A stretch of DNA of 64,000 nucleotides from Nothopassalora personata (Eukaryota; Ascomycota; Dothideomycetes; Mycosphaerellales; Mycosphaerellaceae): assembly GCA_033816765.1 (NCBI GenBank), contig CM066287.1, positions 5,084,001 through 5,148,000 on the forward strand, in the 5' to 3' direction. The position numbers and the translations under genes were made by a program. Numbering within the stretch: the stretch's first letter is position 1; each line of letters starts with the position of its first letter. Positions 22,201 to 30,703 of the stretch are shown one piece after another. The notes under the pieces were generated by a model. The model ran no database searches. It was given only the letters and a program-made list of their open reading frames with translations, and had not been told where the DNA came from.

Positions 22201-23905
22201 CTTGGAACGTTCCTGGGGCGTTGCATAGGCCGAATGGCATGACTAGACATTCGAACTGCCCATAGCGGGTAGTGAACGCTGTCATCCACTCATGCCCCTT
22301 TGCGATGCGGATGCGGTTGAATGCTGCAATCACATCTAGCTTCGTAAACCACTTCTTTCCTGCGATGCGGTTCAAGGTGTCCTGCATCAGGGGAATAGGG
22401 TATCTTGACTTGATGGTAAGTGCATTGAGGGCTCTGTAATCAACGCATACTCTCAACCCACCTCCTGGCTTCTTGACGATAAGGCACGGAGATGCAGCAT
22501 CGGCGCGGCCTTCATTCTTGCGGATCTTGCCTTGGGCGATCTGTTCGTCAGTCCAGTGCTTGATGATCTCGTCTTCTTGCTTAGTCATGCGGTATGGTCG
22601 CTTGAAGGGTGGCACGGCATCGGGTTTCAGCTTGATCTCATGGTCAATCCCAGGCCGGTGTGGCGGAAGCTCTTCTGAAGCCTTCTTCGAGAAGCAATCA
22701 GCGAACTCGTGGTATGTTGGCATAAGGTGGTCCTTTGGATCGATCTCTTGGTCGTTGACTTTCATGAACTTGTCCACGTCTGCTTGTGCGTGCATCTTGC
22801 AGGAACGGAGTGTTGGGGCTACACGTTCTGATGCTGGTATGAATGCAGCGGCACGCGCGTTCAGCCTTGAGATCGTCTTTTCGTCTGACAGCATCTTACA
22901 GTTGCCTCCAGCAACTGTCTTCATGTTGTGCGCCGTCATGGCGCAAGCGGCAAGCGAGTCGCCCGCTCGCTGCTGCTCCACCTTGGGGTCATAGACATAC
23001 ATCAGGTGAACTTGCGCGCCCTTTTGCTTGGCGAGGCGCACGAAGTAGTCTGCATTGACTTCTTTGATGTCGATGTTCTTCTTAGGCTCTTCTGCTTGTT
23101 GAGCTGCGGCTTCGGCAGCTGCTGCTACTGCTGCTGCCACAGCGGCCTTTGCTTCCTTTGCTTCGAGTCTCTTAGCAGCCCGGCGAACTTTTCCAGGGCC
23201 GCGCGTTGTCATGCGCTTGATGGTGTCTTCGCCGTCAGCCGGCAGTGGCAGACGGGCGTGCTGCCAAGTGACATCTCCTTCGTCATCTTCTTCCACGGTT
23301 GCCGAGCGGTACTTGCTAGGAAGCTCCTCGTGGGTCTGGAACGTAAGGACTGGGTTCTGGTCTTGATCATTGACTGACTGCACCCACGTCGCTTCCTTTC
23401 CGGACAGGCAGTTGTCCTTGCAGTGTTGAGAATCGAGCGTCATAGTGCCGGACTCATAATGCAGGCCTGGTTGATGCTTGTCGTGCCATGGTCTCCCCAA
23501 GACGATGTCGTATTCGAGGTTGGTGAGCCAGGCATTGATCACTTCGGAGTGCCCGTTGATCTCCAGGGTGAGCTCCGTACGGTATTCGATCATTTCCTTT
23601 GCAGTGGACATGTCGGCGAGGCCCAGTGCCAATGGGCTGTCCAGCTTCGAGAGTGGCAGGTCATTCTTTCGCGCATATACGATGTCAACGTAGTTTGAAT
23701 TGGCTCCGTCATCAAGGAATGAGAATGCATATTTTCCATTCGCTGTGCAAGGCACCACTAGGTGTGATCCTATTACAGGGTTGTGCTCTATGTGCACCAT
23801 TCGTAAGGAATGGGATGATATTCTGAGATCACCTTCCCCAATCCCTTCTGACTTCGGCCTTGACGTTGACGTGTTCGTATCCAGTCCACTGGTTGTTGCG
23901 CTCAA
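19136..23905 (-). CDS. pol: G Pol: protease-RT-RNase H-integrase-chromodomain
   Basis: Open frame of 1589 codons with no ATG at its beginning (first codon TTG; first Met is residue 36), so it is probably made as a Gag-Pol fusion by -1 frameshifting. Domains in order: protease, residues 45-140, with FLDDGA (65-68 DDGA) instead of D-S/T-G-A, then DIVLGRPW. RT, about 400-620, with D524, MPFGL and YLDD (586-589). RNase H, about 730-875, with D737, E778 and D825, and a roughly 25-residue acidic, Cys-containing insert at 793-818. Integrase zinc site H1005, H1012, C1042, C1045. Integrase core D1075, D1140, E1176 (DD35E). Chromodomain about 1383-1435 (EWHVEKVV, VKWVGDNELTWEPAE). An Ala-rich segment at 248-270 separates protease from RT. 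Chromodomains of this class are known to steer integration toward heterochromatin. Confidence 0.93.
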   Translation of the reverse strand: MSATTSGLDTNTSTSRPKSEGIGEGDLRISSHSLRMVHIEHNPVIGSHLVVPCTANGKYAFSFLDDGANSNYVDIVYARKNDLPLSKLDSPLALGLADMSTAKEMIEYRTELTLEINGHSEVINAWLTNLEYDIVLGRPWHDKHQPGLHYESGTMTLDSQHCKDNCLSGKEATWVQSVNDQDQNPVLTFQTHEELPSKYRSATVEEDDEGDVTWQHARLPLPADGEDTIKRMTTRGPGKVRRAAKRLEAKEAKAAVAAAVAAAAEAAAQQAEEPKKNIDIKEVNADYFVRLAKQKGAQVHLMYVYDPKVEQQRAGDSLAACAMTAHNMKTVAGGNCKMLSDEKTISRLNARAAAFIPASERVAPTLRSCKMHAQADVDKFMKVNDQEIDPKDHLMPTYHEFADCFSKKASEELPPHRPGIDHEIKLKPDAVPPFKRPYRMTKQEDEIIKHWTDEQIAQGKIRKNEGRADAASPCLIVKKPGGGLRVCVDYRALNALTIKSRYPIPLMQDTLNRIAGKKWFTKLDVIAAFNRIRIAKGHEWMTAFTTRYGQFECLVMPFGLCNAPGTFQAYVNDTLREFLDDFASAYLDDILIFSDTLEEHIGHVKKVLGRCRDAGLQLDIKKCEFHTQSTKYLGLIIGKDGISMCPEKVRAVQEWETPRNVTDVLAFNGFAGFYRRFIKNYSKITLPLTRLTKKDVPWQWTAECQAAFDGLKKAFTDAEGEILAVFQHGLETVLETDASDFVTAAVLSQRHNGILRPVAYLSKKMSPQECNYDIYDKELLAIVKAFEEWRPELAAGDIDDKDCVGSDCENFLADPSGKPVLVYSDHKNLEYFMTTKELNRRQARWAEFLSQFHFKIIYRPGVQGGKPDSLTRRSQDAIRKDEDDPRHTQQHRVLLGPELFMPNLLASRILQLAASEATGVVDEDLQRDIRSLYEQQEPQEALQQLAAGDKVKMLHRHKIDPKHAMTVDGMIYVKNREGGYSLYVPEPAEDDEGNTVYARIVKAFHDAPAAGHPGKTKTNTLLKRHYIWPGMTRFIREFCKGCTTCTNVNPVQDAEHGLLAPLPVPLDTWDDIAMDFVVELPEARCTADGQKYKNVLTVTDRLSKERHLIPVLNMSAEYIAFIYLKYVFSRHGLPKSIVTDRGPQWLSAFWKRLCQLLGIKRKLSTGYHPKTDGQSEITNKAMEKYLRTYTNYAQDDWPDWLPLAEFTANDHVLESTGFSPFMATLGKNPRYSDAEVMLPLELMPHKQRLDAQSATAFGARMNELRQALRDAMQMAQDTQAEYANRRRTIAPAYKLGDMVHISTKNWHTTRPSKKLDYKYAGPYPIKEVLPHDTYRVALPDSLSNLYDGFHANYLRPGYDPVTGQVVPPPPPIEVEDEDGSHQEWHVEKVVDSHRSLPPGRAPAGGKVPIYKYCVKWVGDNELTWEPAETMIATAAASVADFHHNHPTAPRPAGFTPPLGWIANEEAPSDDAGTLSAAMITSNPVTAGGPRELIAQVPVALLAEDNGSYEDDDPPGMAPTKVTDDCDRSDKRNGHQTSLDTVHRSDRFEGGGGVTAHGRTASERGELRDRARADPRASACILTSRASRTS
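19251..19266 (-). other. G polypurine tract
   Basis: On the minus strand GAAGGGGGGGGTGG runs straight into the 3' LTR, which is the expected site for second-strand priming. Confidence 0.8.
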
Positions 23906-23913
23906 CGAGTGGA

Positions 23914-23930
23914 CTAGGCTTTTTCCGACT
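23914..23930 (-). promoter_or_regulatory. Candidate -1 ribosomal frameshift site between gag and pol
   Basis: On the minus strand the gag frame ends TCG GAA AAA GCC TAG. The pol frame is -1 relative to gag and stays open upstream across this point. The run of five A (23920-23924) directly before the gag stop lets an A-site AAA re-pair after a -1 slip. It is not a perfect XXXYYYZ heptamer, so reinitiation cannot be excluded. Confidence 0.5.
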
Positions 23931-26100
23931 GGGTAGTCGGGCGCGGTGGCATCTGGTAGTTCCAGAGCTCACACTCCTTGTCGGTCAGCTGGTGACCTGG
24001 CTTGCGGCACTTCTTGCACAGTCTCTCCTTCATGCAACGCTCAGTCTCAGCGTCGTCAAGAAGAGTGAGGTGCTTGAACTCAGCTGGGCGAGAGTCCCAT
24101 GGCAGGCGGTCCACCTTGCGGCGATTCTTTGAGCCGCCTCCGCCAGATCCGGCTGGAGTGGTGCCGTTGGGCTTGTCGTCCTTCTTGTCGTCCTTCTTGT
24201 CGTCCTTCTTGGCCGTAGACTTCTTCTTCGGGTGAAGAGTCTCGGCGACCTTGAAATCCTCCTCAGCCTTGAACAGGGCATCGACTGCTTCGCTGAGGGT
24301 CTTAGGGTTTGCTTGCTGATAGCGGATCAGATAGCGGTAGTTGAGCTTGCGCATGAGGTTGTCCATAGCGTCTTCTCCGGTCATGCGCATCAAGTTGGCA
24401 TAACGGCGCCACTCGCGGTAGAGTTCGGCGAAGGAGTCCTTGGAGTTGTCCTCTGGCTGCTTCAACACAGCCATGTTGTCGCGAGCGCGGCCGACGGGGT
24501 TGCGATCGCCGTACCACTCGATGAGGGACTTCATCATCTTGTTGACTGATGAATACGGGCGCTCGCTTCCGCTCATGATGCCTGCGATGGATGGAACCTT
24601 CGGGTTGAGCAGCGCCCAAGCGCCTCCGTCGGTGTAATCCAGTATGAACTTGAGCACGGCATCCTTGTCACGGAACGTGGTGGCGGCGAGCTTGGTCTCC
24701 AGTGCGCTGAGCCACTTCTCAAGCGATGGTCCCTTCAGGTCGCCTTCCTTGCTGAGGTCGCCTTGAAACTTATGCTTGGGGCCTTCGACACTTCGGTCCG
24801 TCTTCCAAGGACGATCGAGTGACTCGTCGATGTCCAGGATGTTGTTGAAGTTGATCTTGGTGACCTTCTTGGTCTTCTTGGACTTGCGGCGGCGAGCGCG
24901 GCGGTCATCGTCTGAGGACTCGTCGCTGCTACTGCTGCTGCTGCTGTCACTGCTATCCGGATCGTATCTCGGCTTCCTGCTCTTGCGCTGCTTGCCAGCC
25001 CTGTCCTTCTTGCTAACCTCTTCACCTGACTCATCGGATGAGTCTCCGCCGCTGGACTGCTTGCCAGTCCTGCCTTGGTCCTTCGGCGGTGATGGCTCTC
25101 TTCCAGCACGTCGACGAGAGATGGAACGTGAGAGCGAGGAGCGACGATCCTTGCCTCGTGCTTCGGTGCGCCCACGCTGCTCGGCTGCTTCGAGCTCCTT
25201 AGCATGCGCGTTGCGAAGGGCTTGGATGTCGCGCTCGTGATCGGCAACGGCTTCTTCGTAGTTGTCCACTTCACGCTCCAGCTCTCCAATGCGAGCCTCT
25301 CGCTCCTTGACCCAGACCATTGCTTGCTTGGCATGCTCGTACGCTTTCTGGGAGTCAGTTGGAATGGGCAGGGCCTTAAGTGCATCGAGTTCGATCTTGA
25401 CGGTGTCCAGGTCCTTGATAACTGTGTCGCGCTCAGCGCTAGCGGTGTCACGATCGGCGGTGACTTTAGCCAGGTGGTCGCGCAGGTCCTTTTGCTGGGC
25501 ATCGGAGGCCTTCAGTAACTTGTCCAAGTCCGACACCTGCTTCTTCGCATCCCCGAGATCCTTTTGAACCTTGTCGAGTTCCTTCTGAACTTTGTCTCCA
25601 TATTCTTGGCTCTGGTGACAGCTCGTGTACAACATCTCTGCAAGCTTCGAGACGTTGCGGTATTCCTGTTCGCCGCGGCGGAGGATGAAGTGGATGGCGG
25701 GAGGTGCGGAAACGTCGCTGCCGTACAGCTTCTCGAACTTCTCGATATCTAGTTGAGTGAGGGACTTGAGTGTCGCTCGATAGGTCTTCGCGACTTGTTG
25801 TGCTTCCTCGGCTCCCTCTTCTGCTTCGTCCGTCGCTGCATCGTCCATGTAGTCCACGGCTACCATAGCCTCCTTGCCTTCTTCCTCGATGATCTCGTCG
25901 TCGTGTAGGAAATCGCTGATGTTGAGGTATGGCTGTGGATCAGTGACGGGCTTGCCTAGTTCAATCATCTTCTGATACTGGCGGTCTTGTTCTTGCTCTT
26001 GCGTCGCATCGCGACCTTGAGTCTGTGTGTTGAGCACCGACTCGCGTTGCACCACTGGTCGCATTGCCAGCAGCGACTGGCGTCCATTCTGACGCACCAT
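23914..26100 (-). CDS. gag: G Gag (capsid/nucleocapsid) polyprotein
   Basis: Predicted from the ATG at 26100 (728 residues). The frame is open upstream to 26235 but has no ATG there. An acidic N-terminal region (residues about 65-105) is followed by a long heptad-rich coiled coil (about 165-315), then a basic and Ser/Asp-rich linker (about 320-415). Next is a capsid-like domain (about 450-617, with WLSALE and SFAELYREWRRYANLM), a KDDKKDD repeat near 632-643, and one zinc knuckle near the C-terminus: C695, C698, H703, C710. That knuckle has spacing CX2CX4HX6C rather than the usual CX4HX4C. Gag packages the RNA and forms the particle. Its stop at 23914 precedes the first pol codon by eight bases, in a different frame. 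The long coiled coil before the capsid is unusual for this family. Confidence 0.88.
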   Translation of the reverse strand: MVRQNGRQSLLAMRPVVQRESVLNTQTQGRDATQEQEQDRQYQKMIELGKPVTDPQPYLNISDFLHDDEIIEEEGKEAMVAVDYMDDAATDEAEEGAEEAQQVAKTYRATLKSLTQLDIEKFEKLYGSDVSAPPAIHFILRRGEQEYRNVSKLAEMLYTSCHQSQEYGDKVQKELDKVQKDLGDAKKQVSDLDKLLKASDAQQKDLRDHLAKVTADRDTASAERDTVIKDLDTVKIELDALKALPIPTDSQKAYEHAKQAMVWVKEREARIGELEREVDNYEEAVADHERDIQALRNAHAKELEAAEQRGRTEARGKDRRSSLSRSISRRRAGREPSPPKDQGRTGKQSSGGDSSDESGEEVSKKDRAGKQRKSRKPRYDPDSSDSSSSSSSDESSDDDRRARRRKSKKTKKVTKINFNNILDIDESLDRPWKTDRSVEGPKHKFQGDLSKEGDLKGPSLEKWLSALETKLAATTFRDKDAVLKFILDYTDGGAWALLNPKVPSIAGIMSGSERPYSSVNKMMKSLIEWYGDRNPVGRARDNMAVLKQPEDNSKDSFAELYREWRRYANLMRMTGEDAMDNLMRKLNYRYLIRYQQANPKTLSEAVDALFKAEEDFKVAETLHPKKKSTAKKDDKKDDKKDDKPNGTTPAGSGGGGSKNRRKVDRLPWDSRPAEFKHLTLLDDAETERCMKERLCKKCRKPGHQLTDKECELWNYQMPPRPTTQSEKA

Positions 26101-26329
26101 CTCGTTACCTTGGGCGCGATGGGGTGTCGCGCTTGTTGACTTGGGGTGTTGACTTAACTTGGGCACGTCTTCTCTGCGTGCGTTTGTTGACTTAACTTGA
26201 GTGCGTTTGTCGTCGCACTTTTCTTGGAGTCGCACTCGGCCTGTGGACTCAACGCGCTTGTCGCGTTACTTGATCTGCCCTTCGCAGATCCTTCGTAGCT
26301 TGTCTGCGGAAAAGAATGGTCTAACAAAG
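26101..26329 (-). other. G untranslated leader
   Basis: About 230 bp between the 5' LTR and the gag ATG. It contains a short direct repeat around GTTGACTTAACTTG (26136-26205 region) and the primer-binding site at its LTR end. No ORF beginning with ATG in the gag frame. Confidence 0.65.
26319..26327 (-). other. G primer-binding site, candidate self-priming
   Basis: Two bases inside the 5' LTR the minus strand reads TTGTTAGAC. It does not begin with TGG, as a tRNA 3'-end site would. It is the exact complement of GTCTAACAA in the LTR (26360-26368), placed where transcription should start. This matches the self-priming arrangement known for Tf1/sushi-type chromoviruses. Confidence 0.6.
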
Positions 26330-26490
26330 TGTAAGGGCACCTGCTTAGGTAGTACGAAGTTGTTAGACAAGCTATCTAAGAGGTGCGCGAGGCGCGAGAA
26401 GTTAATATACAAGCCGAGGCACGCGGGTCGGCCCGGGCCCGGTCACGTAACTCGCCACGTTCACTCGCTGTGCGGCCATGGGCCGTCACA
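26330..26490 (-). repeat. G 5' LTR
   Basis: 161 bp, identical by eye to 19090-19250. It contains the TATA-like box and the presumed RNA start. Confidence 0.95.
26403..26409 (-). promoter_or_regulatory. G LTR TATA-like box
   Basis: TATATTA on the minus strand. GTCTAACAA begins 41 bases downstream of its first base, a reasonable distance to a transcription start. Confidence 0.5.
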
Positions 26491-26495
26491 GTAGG

Positions 26496-27236
26496 TGCCG
26501 TATACGTTACGCTTCCGATTAGTTGCCTAACTAGTTCTCTATAACATCTAGCTTAGTCGCGAACTATCGCGCTGTCTAGTTATCCTTCTATCTCGTAACC
26601 TCGTACTCTAATATAACGTTAAGTACGCGATTTATAGGATCGCTATATACGTCTCGGTAGAACTCCTTAAAGTCCTAGTATATATACCCTATAAGGTTAA
26701 CGGCGCTATAGTTAGTATACTATCGCTCGCTTGCCTCTCCGCTAAGGTACATAACTATATATAGGACCTTTAATTCGTCTATCGCGTACATAGTGCCTAA
26801 GAGGGCGAAGATAAGTAAGAGCTCCCGAAGGAATACCCTTACCTTCCTTATCGAATCCCCTCTAAAAGGCGTCGGCTCTTTTAGACGCGGTCGCGTCGCA
26901 TACGCTACGGCCGCGCCTCGTACTATAAGATTATCGTTAGTAGTTATAGAGATAGAGGTTAGGGTTATAGTAGGGAGGTAATCTTCTCTCCTCCCTCCTA
27001 TACGCTCTAGAGGCGGTACGCTTATAGCGCGTAAGATCTCTAGCCGCTCGATCTCCCGCTATATCTCTTACTCTTTAATCTTAGCCCGTAAGGCCTCTCT
27101 TCTCGTAACTAAGGCTACACGACGCGCCTACTACTATGCTCTAGGGCTTAGGGGCGGCGTAGGCGACTCGCCGTCGTATACGTTGCGATCGGGCTCTATA
27201 GCGTGTATAGATTATAACGAAGGGAAGCTTTAGAAC
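26496..27236 (-). pseudogene. Element A gag 5' part and leader, RIP-degraded
   Basis: The 5' end of element A, continuing from 19084 after removal of G. It aligns, inverted, with A' 30704-31440, including a capsid-like segment near 26600-26780 and a basic/acidic N-terminal stretch. The frame is broken by RIP-type stops. Confidence 0.72.
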
Positions 27237-27434
27237 TGTAAGGGCCGTAAGGCTATAAGGGGATGTCGTAATGTATAGCACGCCTACGATCTTCTAATCG
27301 TAGATGAACTAAAGCTTACTTTCTTCTATTAACGCTATACGCGTCTCCTAGTGTACGTATACGCGTCACGTGCGGTATGCTAAGCCGGGCATAGCCGTAT
27401 TACATGTAAGGGTTAGCTATAGGCTACCCTTATA
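27237..27434 (-). repeat. Element A 5' LTR
   Basis: About 198 bp, matching 30505-30703 in inverted orientation. On the minus strand it begins TATAAGGGTAGCC (probably TGTAAGGG before RIP) and ends CCCTTACA. The flanking GGTAG at 27435-27439 is the likely target duplicate; its partner lies off the left edge. Confidence 0.75.
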
Positions 27435-27439
27435 GGTAG

Positions 27440-30400
27440 TAACGTACGATAGGTATAGTATACGTAGGAAACGAGTACTTAACCTATTCTCTATATTCGC
27501 TAGGCGGTTTATTCTATAGAAGGAGGTAAGTACCTTAGTTACTTAGATATAAATATATTCTTTAAAGGTAAGATAGGTATTAAACTAGATCCCTAGCTAT
27601 CGTACGGCTTTTATCGTAGGTTTAATAACTTCTCTACTTAGTAGGGTAATAGAACTATCCTATCCTTTACCTTTTATAAAGTATAGGAGCTCGGTTTTAG
27701 CAAGATCGAATTCTATTACTTACTCGGTACCTTTCTTTATTAAGAGTTTAATCTCTTTCTCGAGGATCTTTACGTTCTTCTTAAGGCTACTTAAAGCTAC
27801 TAGTAGCCTAATATCGTCGATATAGGATAAGGGAGTTACGGCCTTAATATCCGTAAATAGGTCCCTTATATATATAAGAAATAAAATTGCAATATTAGAC
27901 TACCTTACGGTACGCTAGTCTTAATGTCCGTAGTCTCTTCTATTTATCCGTTAAAGAATAGTTAAATCCTCCGTTCTTAGAGGAATAACTTAGTCTACCT
28001 TATAACTAAGTAGGGGAGTCGTAGCTTTATTAGTGTTCTTAGAAGACGGTTCTTCGCTATATAGTTAAAGGCTCCTTTAACGTCTAGAAAGGCTACGCTT
28101 ATTTTCTTCCCTTTAGCTCGGTTCCTTTCGATAAAATTGGTAAGGAGGAGGGCTATATCTACGGCTAAACATTTTGTTCTACCGCCTATTTACGAGTCGT
28201 AAAGTAGCGGGCCGGTATCGGCTAGAACACCTAGTCTTTTAGCTAGTATTCTCTCGCTTACTTTCCCTAGGTAGTTAAGAAGCGCTATTATCCTATATAC
28301 CTTAGGGATTAAGTAGTTAGGTTTTCCTAGCTTTACTAGAGTAAATCTAATTGCTACTCGCTAGTACTTAGGGTAGTATCCTTTATTTAATAGCGAGCTA
28401 TAAGCCTTAAGAAAGACGTACGGAATAGCTTAAAATACGCGTTAAATTATAGCTTATATTATACTATCCGGGCCTAGGGGTTTGCCTTTTACTTTTAAGG
28501 AACTATAAGCTAATTAAAGTTACTCTAGTTATATTAGGTTCTATTTCTAGTTTCCTATAGGATAGTTATCCTACGAGGGGTCTAGGGGATTGTCCGAAGG
28601 TAGTAAAGGAAATAGTGTGCCCGGGAGGACCTCGCATTTTCCCTTAAATATGTCCTGTCCGTTTATAGTCGGGATTAGACTATTCCCTCCTATTTTTATA
28701 TAGGAGAAGGCCTTATAGACCGACGTAAGATTAGTCTTTTCGAGGAACTTATTCTAATAGTCTTATTTAAGGTTTTTAATAGTAAGGAAGTATTTATTCC
28801 TTACAACTAAGTATACTACTTTATCTATACGTAAAGTAGATGCTATAGGGCTAGTAATTTTTCTACGTTCGCGAGACGTTTATTTTCTAAGTTCTTTTAG
28901 TTCCGGCGTCTACTACGGTTTAGACTTTACTACTACCCTAAGTTAAGGGATGTATAGTTTAGCCGCGGTAGATATAGTATTAAAAAAGGTACTCGCTAGT
29001 AGGTCTAGGTCTTCTATACCTTCGAGATCTACTTTACGATCCTTTAGTACTCGTAAGAAACCTTTCTAATCTACTTTAGACGTATCGAAACGTAGTCTAT
29101 TACTAGGAGGGAGTAGGGGTAGAGAGGAGGTATTACTCCCTCTAATATCTAGAGAGATCGCTAAGTAGTTAGATCCGGTCTCTAGCGTACGTTAGTTTAT
29201 TTCCGAGCTTAAAGATCTTCCTTTTATAAAGGTAAGGTCTAAAACGCTCGGGTTATTTAGGTGTACTTAGTAAAAGGTTCCTATATTTAGGGTATCTTAT
29301 AGAGAGAAGTTATTTACCTTAATCTAGTGAATAAAGGCTTTAGCTCTAGAGCTATTATCCTTTCCGTAAGGATCCTAAGATAGGTATCTTATATTAAAGT
29401 CGCTAAGTAGTACCGTATTTATCGCTAGTATAAAATAGTATAAGACTCTTTTATTCGTCTAGGTATTCTTACTGTCTTTTTTATAATAGAGATTAAGAAT
29501 TTAGATTAAATTACCCTTCTTATCTTTCGCGGATATTACTTAAAAATCCGGGTCTCTATATTTTAAACCGGACTTATTTTAACTTAGATTTGCCTACTAA
29601 TATTGAAGAGGGTATAATTCCTTACTATACTACTTAGTAGTATAGTCGTAAAGGCCGGGTAAGCTATAGATCTTCTTAGATTATTTTCTACGTCTATTAA
29701 AAGCTATAGCTCTTAGATTGCTAGTATATTGGCCTTTTTACGGATTACTAACTTAAGTATAGACTTAGTAGCTACTACGCTCCGGTTTAGGTTCGCTTAG
29801 AAGATACGTAAAGGTATAACTAGCATTCGAAAGAGCCTAGTTTCTTCTTTCGTATAAGAGCGATGTCCCGTGCTTTATACTCTACCTAACCTAACTAAAA
29901 GGTATAGTGTCCGCGGTCGGTAACCGAGAATAGTACGGGTACATATCCCTTTACTAATGTTACGTAACCCGAGCCCGTTACGTAATCTCCTTACATTTTG
30001 TTTTACTTCTCTCTCTTCTCTTAATAGTACTCTTTATACCCTTAGGTACTTTACGCTAATCTAAAGGCCGTTGTTCTTTACTCTAGTAGCTTCTTTACTT
30101 ATTTTAAAAGTAAGTAGTATTAATCCCTACGTTTATAAGAGTCGGTTCTCTTTACTAGTAAGCTAAAGAGGGGTATTTACAAGTTTAAAGTCTTTATTAA
30201 AGGCTATAAGTTTAGTAGCGACTTTTTATAGACCGTCCTCCTTAAAGTTAATAGAATTAATGCCGTATACAACTACTTTATACTAAGAATTGTCCTCGAG
30301 GACTTAGAGAACGGGGATAATTATCTTAAGGAGGGTAAAGTTCTTTTCGAGTATTTCCTTTACTTTCTTATCCCGTAGCGTAAGGATAAGATTCCCTTTT

Positions 30401-30504
30401 TCCGAGAGGCGAGTTCTAAGAAGGATTAGGTATTCGGAGTATAGGTTAGCTTCTTTAAAGGTACGATTAACCGCGTTATAGATAGCGATTATATCGAGAG
30501 TAGT
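27440..30504 (-). mobile_element. Tad-like LINE remnant (ORF1 zinc-knuckle region, endonuclease, RT), RIP-degraded
   Basis: Between the two divergent A-family LTRs the minus strand carries a non-LTR retrotransposon. RT shows SYIDDIRLLV at about 27810-27828, followed by WVIEFDLAKTELLxF and a RxLGIxFxxYLTFKxHI block near 27560-27720, typical of fungal Tad-clade LINEs. An apurinic-endonuclease-like region lies at about 29000-29900. The right part (about 29950-30490) looks like the end of ORF1. Both ends appear cut by the A and A' insertions; no poly-A tail or target duplication is seen. It is older than both. Confidence 0.78.
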
Positions 30505-30703
30505 TATAAGGGTAGCCTATAGCTAACCCTTATATGTAATACGGCTATGCCCGGCTTAGTGAGCCGTACGTAACGCGTATACGTACACTAAGAGACGCGT
30601 ATAGCGTCTATAGAAGAAGGTAAGCTTTAGTTTATCTACGATTAGAAGATCGTAGGCGTACTATATATTACGATATCCCCTTATAGCCCTCGCGGTCCTA
30701 ATA
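30505..30703 (+). repeat. Element A' 5' LTR
   Basis: About 199 bp, TATAAGGGTAGCC...GTCCTAATA, inverted copy of 27237-27434. Confidence 0.75.

Larger units (their letters stand above)
19090..26490 (-). mobile_element. Element G: intact Ty3/Gypsy chromovirus, candidate active
   Basis: A 7.4-kb minus-strand element free of RIP. Its two LTRs (19090-19250 and 26330-26490, 161 bp) are identical by eye. The target duplication is GTAGG at 19085-19089 and 26491-26495; A' near 31438-31450 carries the uninterrupted site. It has a primer site, a purine tract, an open gag and an open pol with all catalytic residues except a variant protease motif. It is the youngest insertion in the window and has ordinary CA/TG content, unlike the sequence it sits in. 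Confidence 0.95.

Noticed and set aside
24735..25502. A 255-codon minus-strand frame inside G gag
   Set aside because: It is the alternative frame of the gag coiled-coil and Ser/Arg region, with no start context or recognisable domain.
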